Below are positions 24,443-33,303 of a stretch of 64,000 bases of DNA, piece by piece. This stretch comes from Pseudofrankia inefficax (lineage in GTDB: Bacteria; Actinomycetota; Actinomycetes; Frankiales; Frankiaceae), in contig NC_014666.1 in NCBI RefSeq assembly GCF_000166135.1, positions 6,510,001 to 6,574,000 of the forward strand, read 5' to 3'. Every line of letters starts with the position of its first letter. The first letter of the stretch is position 1. The position numbers and the translations under genes were made by a program. The notes under the pieces are model-generated. The model was not told where the DNA came from and did no database searches. It was given only the letters and a program-made list of their open reading frames with translations.

Positions 24443-25849
24443 ATGACCGACGTTTCGATGATCATCGACGGTGAGCGCCGAGCGGCGCCGTCTACCTTCG
24501 GTGTCGTCAACCCCGCGACGGGCGCGGTCCACGCCGAGGCGCCGGACTGTTCGCGCGAGCAGCTCGACGAGGCATTCGCCGCCGCGTCGAAGGCCTTCGT
24601 GAGCTGGCGCCAGGACGAGGACGCCCGCCGCGCGGCGCTGAAGGCCGCCTCGGCGGCCATGCGGGCCGCGGGTGACCGCATCGCCCCGGTCCTGACGGCC
24701 GAGCAGGGCAAGCCGCTGAAGTCGGCGTACATGGAGGCGGCCGGCTCCAGCTACTGGCTGAAGTACTTCGCCAACCTGGAGCTGCCCCGCGAGGTCATCC
24801 AGGACGACGCCCGTGCCCGCGCCGAGGTGGTGCGCCGCCCGATCGGCGTCGTCGCCGCGATCACCCCGTGGAACTTCCCGGTCATGCTCGCGACCTGGAA
24901 GATCGCCCCCGCGCTGCTCGCCGGCAACACGATGGTGCTCAAGCCGTCGCCGTTCACCCCGCGCAGCACGCTGCTGATGGCCGAGATCCTCAGCGAGGTG
25001 CTCCCGCCCGGCGTCCTGAACGTCGTCTCCGGCGGCGACGAGCTGGGCCGGTGGATGACCGCCCACCCGGTCCCCCGCAAGATCAGCTTCACCGGCTCGG
25101 TCGCGACCGGGAAGCACATCGCGACCTCCGCCGCTCCGGACCTCAAGCGCGTCACGCTGGAGCTCGGCGGCAACGACCCGGCGATCCTGCTCGACGACGT
25201 CGACCCCGAAGCGATCGCCGGGAAGCTGTTCGCCGGCGCCTTCGACAACAGTGGGCAGATCTGCTCGGCCATCAAGCGCGTCTACGTGCCGGAGTCGCTG
25301 CACGACGCCGTCGTCGAGGCGCTGGCCGCGCGGGCCGCCGCGGCGAAGGTCGGCGACGGCATGGACCCGGAGACGGAACTCGGGCCGGTGCAGAACCGGC
25401 CTCAGTTCGAGCGGGTCCGCGACCTGGTCGCCGAGGCGCTCGCGGGGGGCGCGAAGGCCGCCACCGGGGGCGCGCCCCTCGACGGGCCCGGCTTCTTCTA
25501 CCAGCCGACCGTGCTGACCGGCGCCGCCGAGGGCACCCGGATCGTGGACGAGGAGCAGTTCGGCCCCGCGCTGCCCGTCATCCCCTACCGGGACGTCGAC
25601 GAGGTCGTCGCCCGCGCCAACGCCACGATGTTCGGCCTGTCCGGCTCGGTCTGGTCCGCCGACCCCGACCGGGCGGGTGCCGTCGCCGAGCGCCTCGACT
25701 GCGGGACGGCCTGGGTCAACGCCCACGTCGCCCTCGGCCCGCACCAGCCGTTCGGCGGGTTCAAGTGGAGCGGCCTCGGCGTGGAGAACGGCCCCTGGGG
25801 CCTGGCCGGCTTCACCGAGATCCAGGTCCAGTACCGCGCCAAGGGCTGA
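24443..25849 (+). CDS. NAD(P)-dependent aldehyde dehydrogenase, 468 aa
   Basis: A standard aldehyde dehydrogenase. Catalytic residues are Asn144 in TPWNFPVML, Glu240 in LELGGNDPAI, and Cys274 in NSGQICSAIKRVYV. The C-terminal VALGPHQPFGGFKWSGLGVE segment is typical. ATG 24443 is chosen because GGAGGA lies 6 nt upstream; the frame from 24407 has no ribosome site. It is only distantly similar to the aldehyde dehydrogenase at 10879. It is monocistronic, with a strong hairpin after it. The substrate is unknown. Confidence 0.94.
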   Translation: MTDVSMIIDGERRAAPSTFGVVNPATGAVHAEAPDCSREQLDEAFAAASKAFVSWRQDEDARRAALKAASAAMRAAGDRIAPVLTAEQGKPLKSAYMEAAGSSYWLKYFANLELPREVIQDDARARAEVVRRPIGVVAAITPWNFPVMLATWKIAPALLAGNTMVLKPSPFTPRSTLLMAEILSEVLPPGVLNVVSGGDELGRWMTAHPVPRKISFTGSVATGKHIATSAAPDLKRVTLELGGNDPAILLDDVDPEAIAGKLFAGAFDNSGQICSAIKRVYVPESLHDAVVEALAARAAAAKVGDGMDPETELGPVQNRPQFERVRDLVAEALAGGAKAATGGAPLDGPGFFYQPTVLTGAAEGTRIVDEEQFGPALPVIPYRDVDEVVARANATMFGLSGSVWSADPDRAGAVAERLDCGTAWVNAHVALGPHQPFGGFKWSGLGVENGPWGLAGFTEIQVQYRAKG

Positions 25850-25861
25850 GGGCTGAGGCGA

Positions 25862-25892
25862 GTGGCCCGGCTCCGCGCGGGAGCCGGGCCAC
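25862..25892. terminator. Bidirectional hairpin terminator
   Basis: Perfect 13-bp arms (GTGGCCCGGCTCC and complement) with a 5-nt loop lie between the convergent stops of aldehyde dehydrogenase (25849) and CoA-transferase (25905). Confidence 0.75.
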
Positions 25893-25904
25893 CCTGCCGT
25901 CCGT

Positions 25905-27122
25905 CTAGGCGACGACGCCGTTGACCTTCAGTTCCACGATGGCGTCCCAGTCGAAGCCGAGCTCGGCGAGGATCTCGTCGCCGTGCTCGTTGAACTCGGG
26001 GGCGTGGCCAGCGGGCGCCGCCTTCCCGCCGAACCGCACCGGTGCTGCGACCATCTGGAACGGCTTGCCGGCCGCGGTCTGGGTGTCCTGGATGTAGCCG
26101 TTGGCGACCGACTGCGGGTCGGCCGCCGCCTCCAGGGTGTCCTGGACGACGGTCCACTGGCCGTCGAAGTCCGCGAGCAGCTCGCGCCACTCGGCCAGCG
26201 GGCGAGCGGAGAACACCGAGCGCAGGACGTCCCCGGCCTCCAGGCCGTTCGCCATCAGCGTCTGGTGGCTGTCGAACCGGGGGTCGGTCGCCAGCTCGGG
26301 CCGGCCGACGGCCGCGCACAGCGCCGGCCAGTACTTGCCCGCCTGCAGGCAGCACAGCGCGACCCAGCGCCCGTCCGCGGTCTGGTAGTTGGCGACCAGC
26401 GGGTTCGTCCGCATCATCTCCGCGGGCGGCGGCTGCCAGGGCACGTTCATCAGGAGCGACAGCGCGAACGCCTGGCCCATCGCCCACATCCCGGTGCCCA
26501 GCAGCGAGACGTCGACCTCGGTCGTCTCGCCGGTCCGCTCCCGGTGGAACAGCGCCCCCATGATCCCGCCGGCGATCGTCATCGCGCCGATCGAGTCGCC
26601 GAACCCCGGCCCGGGCGGCGAGACCACCTGGCCGTACTCGGGCCGGCTGAGCCCGACGGCCGTGCCGGACCGGGCCCAGAAGGCCAGCGAGTCGTACGAG
26701 CCACGGTCGGCGTCGGGGCCTTCCTCGCCCTGACCGGTGCCGCTGGTGTAGATGATCCGCGGGTTGTGCGCGCGCACCGAGTCCAGGTCGATCTTGAGCT
26801 TGTTCCGGACCCGGGGCAGCTTGTTGGTGAGGAAGACGTCCGACGTGGCGATCAGCCGGTGCAGGACGTCGAGGCCCGCCTCGCTGGTCAGGTCCAGGCC
26901 GAGGCTGCGCTTTCCGCGGTTCGAGTGCTCCAGGAGCACGTGGACGTCGGAGGGAAGATCCACCACGCCGCTGGACGCGAGGCCCCGCATCGCGTCGCCG
27001 CGCTCGACGTGCTCGATCTTGATGACCTCGGCGCCCCAGTCCGCCAGCAGCGCGGACGCCGCCGGGACGAAGGTGTGCTCGGCGACCTCAAGAATCCGAA
27101 CACCGTGCATGATCGCCGTCAT
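25905..27122 (-). CDS. Family III CoA-transferase (CaiB/BaiF), 405 aa
   Basis: A single-domain family III CoA-transferase starting MTAIMHGVRILEVAEHTFVP and containing LLADWGAEVIKIEHVERGD. Unlike the protein at 3632, it keeps the expected active-site Asp in GFGDSIGAMTIAGG. It also has ALFHRERTG, the conserved segment before the C-terminal part. It would exchange CoA between carboxylic acids or act as a racemase. ATG 27122 is used; ATG 27110 (MHGVR) is an alternative. It lies downstream of the mycofactocin-type SDR gene but is separated from it by a strong hairpin. Confidence 0.9.
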   Translation of the reverse strand: MTAIMHGVRILEVAEHTFVPAASALLADWGAEVIKIEHVERGDAMRGLASSGVVDLPSDVHVLLEHSNRGKRSLGLDLTSEAGLDVLHRLIATSDVFLTNKLPRVRNKLKIDLDSVRAHNPRIIYTSGTGQGEEGPDADRGSYDSLAFWARSGTAVGLSRPEYGQVVSPPGPGFGDSIGAMTIAGGIMGALFHRERTGETTEVDVSLLGTGMWAMGQAFALSLLMNVPWQPPPAEMMRTNPLVANYQTADGRWVALCCLQAGKYWPALCAAVGRPELATDPRFDSHQTLMANGLEAGDVLRSVFSARPLAEWRELLADFDGQWTVVQDTLEAAADPQSVANGYIQDTQTAAGKPFQMVAAPVRFGGKAAPAGHAPEFNEHGDEILAELGFDWDAIVELKVNGVVA

Positions 27123-27309
27123 CGACCATCTCCCTTGCTGTAGGCCGCTACGGGCCAGAAATGAGCCACCAGGCGCCCGAGCCCGCGCAACGGCGCAGGT
27201 AGATCACCTGAAGCGGCCGCCCCGGCAACGCTAGACGGATGCTCAGCGCAATGTCGAACAGTTGCCCAAATCGTCCCGGGGCCGAGCTGGGCCGGGAGTC
27301 GTGGAACAC

Positions 27310-27354
27310 CCGCGGGGTGCCGGCCGGGCCGCTCGGCCGGTCGGCACCCCGCGG
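27310..27354. terminator. Long hairpin after SDR gene
   Basis: Perfect 13-bp arms (CCGCGGGGTGCCG and complement) enclose an inner GGCCGG/CCGGCC-rich stem, 18 nt after the SDR stop on the minus strand. It is a strong terminator candidate. Confidence 0.75.
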
Positions 27355-27372
27355 CTGGTGTCCGGCCGCGGA

Positions 27373-28209
27373 TTACTTGATCAGCGTGCCGGCGTCGACC
27401 GGCAGGGTCACGCCGGTGATGAACCGGGCCTCGTCGGAGCACAGGAACAGCGCCGCGTTGGCGATGTCCTCGGCGTCCACCCACGGCGTGGGCAGCACGT
27501 GCAGGGCCTGCGACCGCGCCGCGAAGTCGTCGACGGTCGGGTTCTCCAGCTCGGGGCAGAACATCTTGTAGGTGAGGTCGTGCAGCACCATCGGCGTGCT
27601 GACCTGGGTGGGATGCAGCGAGTTGACCCGGATGCTGTGCCGGCCGAGCTCCAGCGCCAGGGTCCGCATGATGCCGACCACGCCGTGCTTGGCCGTGACG
27701 TAGTGGCCGACGAACTGGTTGGCCGACAGCCCGCCGACGGAGCTGGTCAGCACGATCGAGCCGCCCCGCCTGCCGGCGATGATGTGCGGGATCGCGACCT
27801 TCGTGGACAGGAAGACACCGGTCATGTTGATGTCGATCGTGTCCTGCCAGGTCTGGTGGTCCATCTTGTGCATCAGCGAGCCGTTGGGACCGATGCCCGC
27901 GTTCGCGATGACGATGTCGAGCCGCCCGAACTGGGCCACCCCGTCGTCCACCACGGCCTTCATCGCGTCGTAGTCGCGCACGTCCGCCTGCACGGCGTGG
28001 ATGCGCCGGCCGGTCTTCTCCACGAGCCGGACCGTCTCGGCCAGGTCCTCCGGCGTCGACATCGCGAACGCCACCCGCGGGAGCTGCTGGCAGACGTCGA
28101 TCGCGATGATGTCGGCGCCTTCCTGGGCCAACCGGACGGCGTGGGCACGCCCCTGGCCGCGCGCGGCGCCGGTGATGAAAGCGACCTTGCCCTCGACTCT
28201 TCCCGCCAT
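27373..28209 (-). CDS. Mycofactocin-coupled-type short-chain dehydrogenase, 278 aa
   Basis: An SDR with Rossmann motif ITGAARGQGRAHAVRLAQEG, the NAG motif IVIANAGIG, the Ser of LTSSVGG and the active-site YVTAK. An insertion of about 25 residues after the second strand (QQLPRVAFAMSTPEDLAETV, then GRRIHAVQADVRD) is the signature of SDRs that hold NAD so tightly that mycofactocin is needed to recycle it. No mycofactocin biosynthesis gene is in this window. The start is ATG 28209 with GAGGGAAC upstream. Likely oxidises a secondary alcohol. Confidence 0.9.
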   Translation of the reverse strand: MAGRVEGKVAFITGAARGQGRAHAVRLAQEGADIIAIDVCQQLPRVAFAMSTPEDLAETVRLVEKTGRRIHAVQADVRDYDAMKAVVDDGVAQFGRLDIVIANAGIGPNGSLMHKMDHQTWQDTIDINMTGVFLSTKVAIPHIIAGRRGGSIVLTSSVGGLSANQFVGHYVTAKHGVVGIMRTLALELGRHSIRVNSLHPTQVSTPMVLHDLTYKMFCPELENPTVDDFAARSQALHVLPTPWVDAEDIANAALFLCSDEARFITGVTLPVDAGTLIK

Positions 28210-28335
28210 CGTTCCCTCGCTGTTCTGTCGCGCGGGCCGCCGCCACGGCCCCACAAGATCATGCTGAGCGACTGCCAAGCACGTCTGCTCGGTGTCTAGC
28301 ACCACGCGGACCGGCTCTCAAGGGATCGAGCGGCC

Positions 28336-29847
28336 TCAGCCGAGGAACGGCTCCCAGATCCGGCGGGAGACGGCCTCGGGGTCGGCGACGACGTCGATCG
28401 GGACGTCCCAGCGGCGGACGAGGCCGCCCTCCCCGGAGCCGACCACGCCACCCTCGGCGGAGCCGGCCACGCCACCTTCGGCGGAGCCGGCCACGCCACC
28501 TTCGGCGGAGCCGACCACGCCACCTTCGGCGGAGCCGAACTCGGGCCAGCCGGGGTCACCGTCGGTGGCGAACGCGAGCCAGGCCCTGCGGATCTCCTTC
28601 GACAGCACGACGGCCTCGGCCGGCGTCGGGCTGCCGAGCAGCAGGTCGGTCATCCCGCCGTCCAGGTTCCCGAACGTCAGGCCGACCTCGATGCCGTGGC
28701 AGGCGCCGAGCGCGCCGCCGAACGCCGGAGAGGGCCAGGTGAACTCGTAGCAGAAGGCCCGGCCGGGGTGGTGCCGCGCGCACCACAGCGACGGCATCCG
28801 GAAGATCCGGTCGCTCAGCACCAGGTTGTGCAGGTCGAGGTCGGAGATGCCGGGGTGGGCGGCGCGGTACTCGGCCAGCGCCGACGGCGGCAGTCCGAGG
28901 CCGGCCGCGGTCGCCGCGGGGTCGGCCGTGGTGAGCCCCTCCAGCATGGCGAAGAGCCGGAACTCGTCCCGGGTGAAGCCGACGACCAGGTCGACCTCGG
29001 CGCGCAGGTGATGCCAGGGCAGCCCGAGGACCAGCTCGCCGTCCAGCACCGGCCCGTACGGGGTGATCTCGCCCGGCCGGCCCTGCACGGCGTGGATCGC
29101 CTCGGCCGGGACGGCGGCGAACCCCTCGGCCGTGGCGGGCACCCCGAGCGCCGCGGCGATCCGGCCGGTGACCGCGAGGGCCTCAGCCTCGGTCTTCACG
29201 GTGCCGGCGACACTCTGCCCGATCGCCCGGCGGAACAGCCCGCGGCCGGCCTCGGCGGCGACCAGGGTCACGACGGACGTGGCCCCGGCCGACTGGCCGA
29301 ACACCGTCACATTGCCCGGATCACCGCCGAACGCCGCGATGTTGTCCTGGACCCAGCGCAGCGCCGCGAGCTGGTCGCGCAGCCAGCGGTTGGCGGGCCG
29401 GCCGGGCAGCGCGCCGAAGCCCTCCAGGCCGACCCGGTAGTTCAGGGTCACCACGACCGCGCCACCGGCGGCCAGTACCGCGCCGTCGTAGTCGGGCTGG
29501 CTGCTGGAACCGATGATGAACGCGCCGCCGTAGAGCCAGACCAGGACCGGCAGGCCGCCCGCCCCCGGATCGGGGGTCCAGACGTTCACGCTCAGGCAGT
29601 CGTCGCCGTCACCGGGCGCCCACAGCGGCGTCGGCGCGCCGACGAACGCCGGCTGCGGGACGCCCGGGCTGAACCGGGTAGCGTCCCGCGTCCCGTCCCA
29701 GCGCTCGGGCTCCCCCGGCGCCTCGAACCGGGCGGGCCCCGCGATCGGCGCCGCGTACGGAATGCCCTTGAAGGCGTGCACACCGCCGACGGCCGTGCCC
29801 CGTACGGTGCCGTGGGTGGTCAGGACGGTAGGCGCCTCGCTCGGCAT
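28336..29847 (-). CDS. Type B carboxylesterase, 503 aa, with internal minisatellite
   Basis: An alpha/beta-hydrolase of the type B carboxylesterase family. The oxyanion region is VWLYGGAFIIGSS, the nucleophile is Ser186 in VFGQSAGATS, and the catalytic His region is ACHGIEVGLTFG. No signal peptide is visible, so it is probably cytoplasmic. Near the C terminus, an 8-residue unit GSAEGGVV/A occurs four times plus one degenerate copy, encoded by a 24-bp tandem repeat. The repeat lies after the fold's last helices and is probably a flexible linker. The substrate is an ester of unknown nature. Confidence 0.92.
   Translation of the reverse strand: MPSEAPTVLTTHGTVRGTAVGGVHAFKGIPYAAPIAGPARFEAPGEPERWDGTRDATRFSPGVPQPAFVGAPTPLWAPGDGDDCLSVNVWTPDPGAGGLPVLVWLYGGAFIIGSSSQPDYDGAVLAAGGAVVVTLNYRVGLEGFGALPGRPANRWLRDQLAALRWVQDNIAAFGGDPGNVTVFGQSAGATSVVTLVAAEAGRGLFRRAIGQSVAGTVKTEAEALAVTGRIAAALGVPATAEGFAAVPAEAIHAVQGRPGEITPYGPVLDGELVLGLPWHHLRAEVDLVVGFTRDEFRLFAMLEGLTTADPAATAAGLGLPPSALAEYRAAHPGISDLDLHNLVLSDRIFRMPSLWCARHHPGRAFCYEFTWPSPAFGGALGACHGIEVGLTFGNLDGGMTDLLLGSPTPAEAVVLSKEIRRAWLAFATDGDPGWPEFGSAEGGVVGSAEGGVAGSAEGGVAGSAEGGVVGSGEGGLVRRWDVPIDVVADPEAVSRRIWEPFLG
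28442..28537. repeat. 24-bp tandem repeat inside esterase gene
   Basis: Four tandem 24-bp units (28442, 28466, 28490, 28514) differ by only one or two bases, with a degenerate fifth before them. The period keeps the frame and encodes GSAEGGV plus Val or Ala. Such arrays vary by slipped replication. Confidence 0.9.
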
Positions 29848-30024
29848 ACAGCCACCTCCGCGGTCCGGCGCGGGCGGGCACCCACGCTGCGCAGTCGGCG
29901 GCCGCGGGCGGAGCCACCCGACGCCTGGCCCCGCGAACTCACCGTCTCTGGGCCGAGTCTCTGCGCGTGGTGCCGAATTATCCAGACAGGACGGGTCAAG
30001 GACCCGGAAAGCCGGCCGCCCCGG

Positions 30025-30954
30025 TCACTCCGCCGGGAAGAGGTGGGCCATGAAGTGGGCCGACCAGTCCACCGGGTCGGCGGGCACGTAGTAGCCCTTC
30101 TCGTCGTTGATGGCCGCCCAGTTCGCGGCGATGTCCTCGACGCCGACCTGGGCGGGCTCAGGGCTGAGAAAGCCCTCGGTGACGCCGACGAAGAGCCGGG
30201 AGAACCGGCCGCCGCCGGCCAGGTAGACCTCGCCGCTGACGTCGCAGCTCTCATGCCCGAGGTAGGCGACCATCGGCGCCACGGCGGCGGGATCCAGCTC
30301 CGGGATCGGGCGGAAGTCGGCGCTCGCCGCCTCGCCACCGGGCTTTCCGGCCAGCCGCGTCAACGCGTTCGGGCCGATGCAGTTCACCTTGATGTTCCTG
30401 CCGGCGGCCGACGCGGTCATGCTCCTGGCCATGCCGAACATGGACGCCTTCGCCGTCGCGTAGCCGAGGTTGTCCTCCAGCCCGAACATGCCGATGGACG
30501 TCGTCAGCACGATGCGGCCGTAGTCCTGCTCCAGCATGTGCGGCCACGCGGCGCGCGCGGTGTTGAACGAGCCCTTCACGTGCACGTTCAGGTGAGATTC
30601 GAGGTTCGCCAGGTCGGCGTCGGGCAGGCCAGCCCACACCATGTTCCCGGCGTTGTTCACGACGACGTCGATGCGCCCGAACTCGGCCAGCGCGGCGTCG
30701 ATGACCGACTGGCCGCCCTCGGCCGTCGAGACGTCGCTGAAGTTCGCGACCGCGGCGCCGCCGGCCGCGCGGATCCGGTCGACGACCTTTGTCGCCGGCG
30801 CCGTGTTGGCGCCCTCTCCGGTCGGCGAGCCGCCGAGGTCGTTGACGACGACCTTGGCCCCGAGCTGGGCGAACAGCACCGCGTACGCACGGCCGATGCC
30901 GCGCCCGGCGCCCGTCACGGCCACGACGCGACCGTCGAAGGTGAACCTGCTCAT
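30025..30954 (-). CDS. Short-chain dehydrogenase, MFE-2-like, 309 aa
   Basis: An SDR resembling the 3-hydroxyacyl-CoA dehydrogenase part of peroxisomal multifunctional enzyme 2. It shows the Rossmann motif VTGAGRGIGRAYAVLFAQLG and the long loop NDLGGSPTGEGANTAPATKV. Also present are VNNAGNMVW, LTTSIGMFGLEDNLGYATAK (Ser, Tyr, Lys catalytic residues) and a C-terminal extension. It would oxidise a hydroxyacyl-CoA. The ATG at 30954 faces an operator-like ACCGnnCGGT site and a divergent NTF2-like gene, so both may share one regulator. Confidence 0.9.
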   Translation of the reverse strand: MSRFTFDGRVVAVTGAGRGIGRAYAVLFAQLGAKVVVNDLGGSPTGEGANTAPATKVVDRIRAAGGAAVANFSDVSTAEGGQSVIDAALAEFGRIDVVVNNAGNMVWAGLPDADLANLESHLNVHVKGSFNTARAAWPHMLEQDYGRIVLTTSIGMFGLEDNLGYATAKASMFGMARSMTASAAGRNIKVNCIGPNALTRLAGKPGGEAASADFRPIPELDPAAVAPMVAYLGHESCDVSGEVYLAGGGRFSRLFVGVTEGFLSPEPAQVGVEDIAANWAAINDEKGYYVPADPVDWSAHFMAHLFPAE

Positions 30955-31000
30955 CGGCTGGTTACCGTTCCTCTCGGCTGTGGGGCTGGGCTAGTCTCTG

Positions 31001-31023
31001 TTGGACCGACCGGTCAGTCAAAC
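31001..31023. promoter_or_regulatory. TetR-type operator candidate, site 1
   Basis: GACCGACCGGTCAGTCAAAC lies between the divergent SDR (start 30954) and NTF2-like (start 31044) genes. Its core ACCGACCGGT (31005-31014) and the right flank CAGTCAAAC match the sites at 33270 and 37537. Confidence 0.65.
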
Positions 31024-31043
31024 GACCAACGGGAGACGGCAAG

Positions 31044-31436
31044 ATGAGCTCCGACTACGGCGACGCCGCGGCGCGGATCCGGGACACCATCGCGGCCTAT
31101 GCGCAGGCGGTGGACGACGCCCGCACCGAGGACATCGTCGCCACGTTCCTGCCCGACGGCTGGGCGTCCTTCCCTGGCGCGGAACCGGCCCGGGGCCACG
31201 AGGGCATCCGGGCGACATACTCCGCCCTGACCTCGGACCGGGTCCAGCGGCACGTCGTCACCAACATCCTGATCAGCGACTTCGACGGCAAGTCGGCCAA
31301 GGTGACCAGCGACCTGCTCTTCCTCGTCAAGGGCGAGAAGGGCTGGTCGGTCCGGCTCGTCGGCCGCTACACCGACCACCTGCGCCAGGACGGCGAGGCG
31401 TGGCTGTTCGAGAGCCGCGAGCTGGTCTTTCTCTGA
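31044..31436 (+). CDS. SnoaL/NTF2-like protein, 130 aa
   Basis: A small cone-shaped NTF2-fold protein (RIRDTIAAYAQAVDDARTED, FLPDGWASFPG, GHEGIRATYSAL). The C-terminal sheet includes RLVGRYTDHLRQDG. Members include ketosteroid isomerases, dehydratases and ring-hydroxylating dioxygenase small subunits; an isomerase or dehydratase role is possible but the catalytic residues are not diagnostic. The ATG at 31044 has GGGAGAC upstream. It is divergent from an SDR and shares its putative operator. Confidence 0.85.
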   Translation: MSSDYGDAAARIRDTIAAYAQAVDDARTEDIVATFLPDGWASFPGAEPARGHEGIRATYSALTSDRVQRHVVTNILISDFDGKSAKVTSDLLFLVKGEKGWSVRLVGRYTDHLRQDGEAWLFESRELVFL

Positions 31437-31448
31437 CCTGACCGAGAG

Positions 31449-31474
31449 CCGGGGCCACCGACTGGCGGCCCCGG
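31449..31474. terminator. Hairpin between convergent genes
   Basis: CCGGGGCC and GGCCCCGG arms (8 bp) with a 10-nt loop lie between the stop of the NTF2-like gene and the stop of the monooxygenase gene (31492). Confidence 0.55.
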
Positions 31475-31491
31475 CCCGGTCGACGTTCGGG

Positions 31492-33090
31492 TCAGGCAAG
31501 GAAGCCCGCGTAGTCGCCCTCGGCGGTCTTCGTCATTACCCGCAGCAGCACCGGGCGGCCGGCCGGGTTCAGCAGGAACCGGCGCGGCTTGCCCGGCACG
31601 TTCTCGCCGTAGTACTGGCCGTGCTCGACGAAGCTGGAGTACGGCAGGGCCTTCGCCATCGTGTCGGCCCACCGTTCCTCGACCTCCAGCGGGACCTCGA
31701 CGCGGGTCTCACCACGCTCGCGGGCGTGGTTCAGCAGGTCGGCGACGAAGTCGACCTGGTCGCCGCCGTAGCGCGGGTTGTTGCCCGCCGCCCCGTGCGG
31801 GCCGCCCGGGAAGAAGAAGTTCGGGAACTGGTGGCACATGACGCCGAGGAAGGTGCGCGGGCCGTCGGACCAGTACTCGTTCAGCGACAGCCCGCCCACG
31901 CCGCGGATACCCATCCGCAGCATCGCCCCGGTGCCGAAGTCGAAGCCGGTCGCCCAGACGACGAGGTCGAACTCCCGAAGCCCGTCGGTCGTCTCGATGC
32001 CGGTCGGCGTGATCCGGACGAACGGCGTCTGCCGGGTCGAGACCAGCTCGACGTTCGGCTTGTTGAACATCTCGTAGAAGCCGGCGACGAACGGCGGCCG
32101 CAGGGCGCCGTAACCGTGGTCCGGAACAAGCCGGTCGGCGACGGACTGGTCGGCGACGATTCCGCGGATCTTCTCCTCGAGAAAGTCGCACCACTCCTTG
32201 TTCGCCTTCGGGTCCAGCACCATGTCGTCATAGTTGCTGGACATCTTGGCGAACCCGGGGCTGTTCCAGATGGTCTCGTAGAACGCCCAGCGGTCGTCCT
32301 TCGAGTCCTCGAAGGTCTTGCGGCCCGACGGCTCGTGCAGGAAGCCGGCGACCGCCACCGCGAGGGCGTCGCGAATCTTCTCGTAGCTGCCCTTGAGCTC
32401 GGCCTGCTGCTCGGCCGAGATCGGGTGGTTGTTCAGCGGGGTGCACCACGACGGGGTGCGCTGGTACACGGTCAGCGACGCCGCCTCGTCGGCGATCAGC
32501 GGCGCGACCTGCACACCGCTGGAGCCGGTCCCGATGACCGCGACCCGCTTTCCGGCGAGTTCCACGGGCTCCGCCGGCCAGCGGCCGGTGTGGTACTGCT
32601 CGCCGGTGAACGTCTCGCGGCCGGGGATGTCCGGGTAGAACGGCACCGAGAGCACGCCCGTCGCGCTGACCAGGTAGGTGGACTGGACGACGTGCCCGTC
32701 CTCGGTCCGCGTGGTCCAGGTCCGCGACTCCTCGTCCCAGTCGGCGGCGACGACCTTGCTGCCGAACCGGATCGACTCGCGCAGGCCGAACCGGTCGACC
32801 ACGTGGTTGACGTAGCGCTCGGTCTCGGGCTGGCCGGCGAACTCCTCGGTCCACTCCCAGTCCCGCCAGAGCTCCGGGGAGAAGAGGTAACCGTAGGTGT
32901 AGCTCTCCGAGTCGAAACGGCACCCCGGGTAACGGTTCCAGTACCACGTACCGCCGGCCCCGTCACCCTGCTCCAGCAGTTGCACGGAGTACCCGTCCTG
33001 GCGCGCACGGTAGAGCTGGTTGATACCGAGGATGCCCGCACCCACGATGACGATGTCGACGCGTGCTTGTCCCATGTCTCCTACAGCCAC
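31492..33090 (-). CDS. Type I Baeyer-Villiger monooxygenase, 532 aa
   Basis: FAD- and NADPH-dependent monooxygenase converting ketones to esters or lactones. Both type I Baeyer-Villiger fingerprints are present: GGTWYWNRYPGCRFD and FTGEQYHTGRWP. The first Rossmann motif is VIVGAGILGINQL and the second is VAVIGTGSSGVQVA. Length is normal for cyclohexanone-monooxygenase-like enzymes. The start is uncertain: GTG 33090 or ATG 33075, both close to a GGAG. It is divergent from an acyl-CoA ligase, with two ACCGnnCGGT-type sites between them. A ring ketone is a likely substrate; the lactone could be opened by the nearby hydrolases (inference). Confidence 0.95.
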   Translation of the reverse strand: MAVGDMGQARVDIVIVGAGILGINQLYRARQDGYSVQLLEQGDGAGGTWYWNRYPGCRFDSESYTYGYLFSPELWRDWEWTEEFAGQPETERYVNHVVDRFGLRESIRFGSKVVAADWDEESRTWTTRTEDGHVVQSTYLVSATGVLSVPFYPDIPGRETFTGEQYHTGRWPAEPVELAGKRVAVIGTGSSGVQVAPLIADEAASLTVYQRTPSWCTPLNNHPISAEQQAELKGSYEKIRDALAVAVAGFLHEPSGRKTFEDSKDDRWAFYETIWNSPGFAKMSSNYDDMVLDPKANKEWCDFLEEKIRGIVADQSVADRLVPDHGYGALRPPFVAGFYEMFNKPNVELVSTRQTPFVRITPTGIETTDGLREFDLVVWATGFDFGTGAMLRMGIRGVGGLSLNEYWSDGPRTFLGVMCHQFPNFFFPGGPHGAAGNNPRYGGDQVDFVADLLNHARERGETRVEVPLEVEERWADTMAKALPYSSFVEHGQYYGENVPGKPRRFLLNPAGRPVLLRVMTKTAEGDYAGFLA

Positions 33091-33135
33091 ATCGCAGTAG
33101 TGCCCGCACCGGCTATGGTGGTGCCCGCACCGATC

Positions 33136-33154
33136 TTTTGTACCAACCGGTCCA
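33136..33154. promoter_or_regulatory. TetR-type operator candidate, site 2
   Basis: TTTTGTACCAACCGGTCCA lies 46 nt upstream of the monooxygenase start. Core ACCAACCGGT has one change from ACCGnnCGGT. The TTGTACC flank is identical to sites 3, 4 and 5. Confidence 0.6.
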
Positions 33155-33269
33155 TAGAGGAGCTGACCGTATCCGACCCCTCCAGGAGGGTCAAGGAGTC
33201 AAGGTCCCGCCCCAGGCCGGGTGGTATCGACCATTGAATCGGCGGCTCAATACCGCTACCGTCACGCTG

Positions 33270-33289
33270 TTTGTACCGGGCAGTCAAAC
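33270..33289. promoter_or_regulatory. TetR-type operator candidate, site 3
   Basis: TTTGTACCGGGCAGTCAAAC lies 15 nt upstream of the ligase start at 33304. It combines the TTGTACC flank of site 4 with the CAGTCAAAC flank of site 1. Confidence 0.6.
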
Positions 33290-33303
33290 CAAGGGCAGGC
33301 GAG

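Noticed and set aside
28442-28537. CRISPR array
   Set aside because: The units are direct 24-bp tandem copies without spacers, in a coding frame, so this is a minisatellite.
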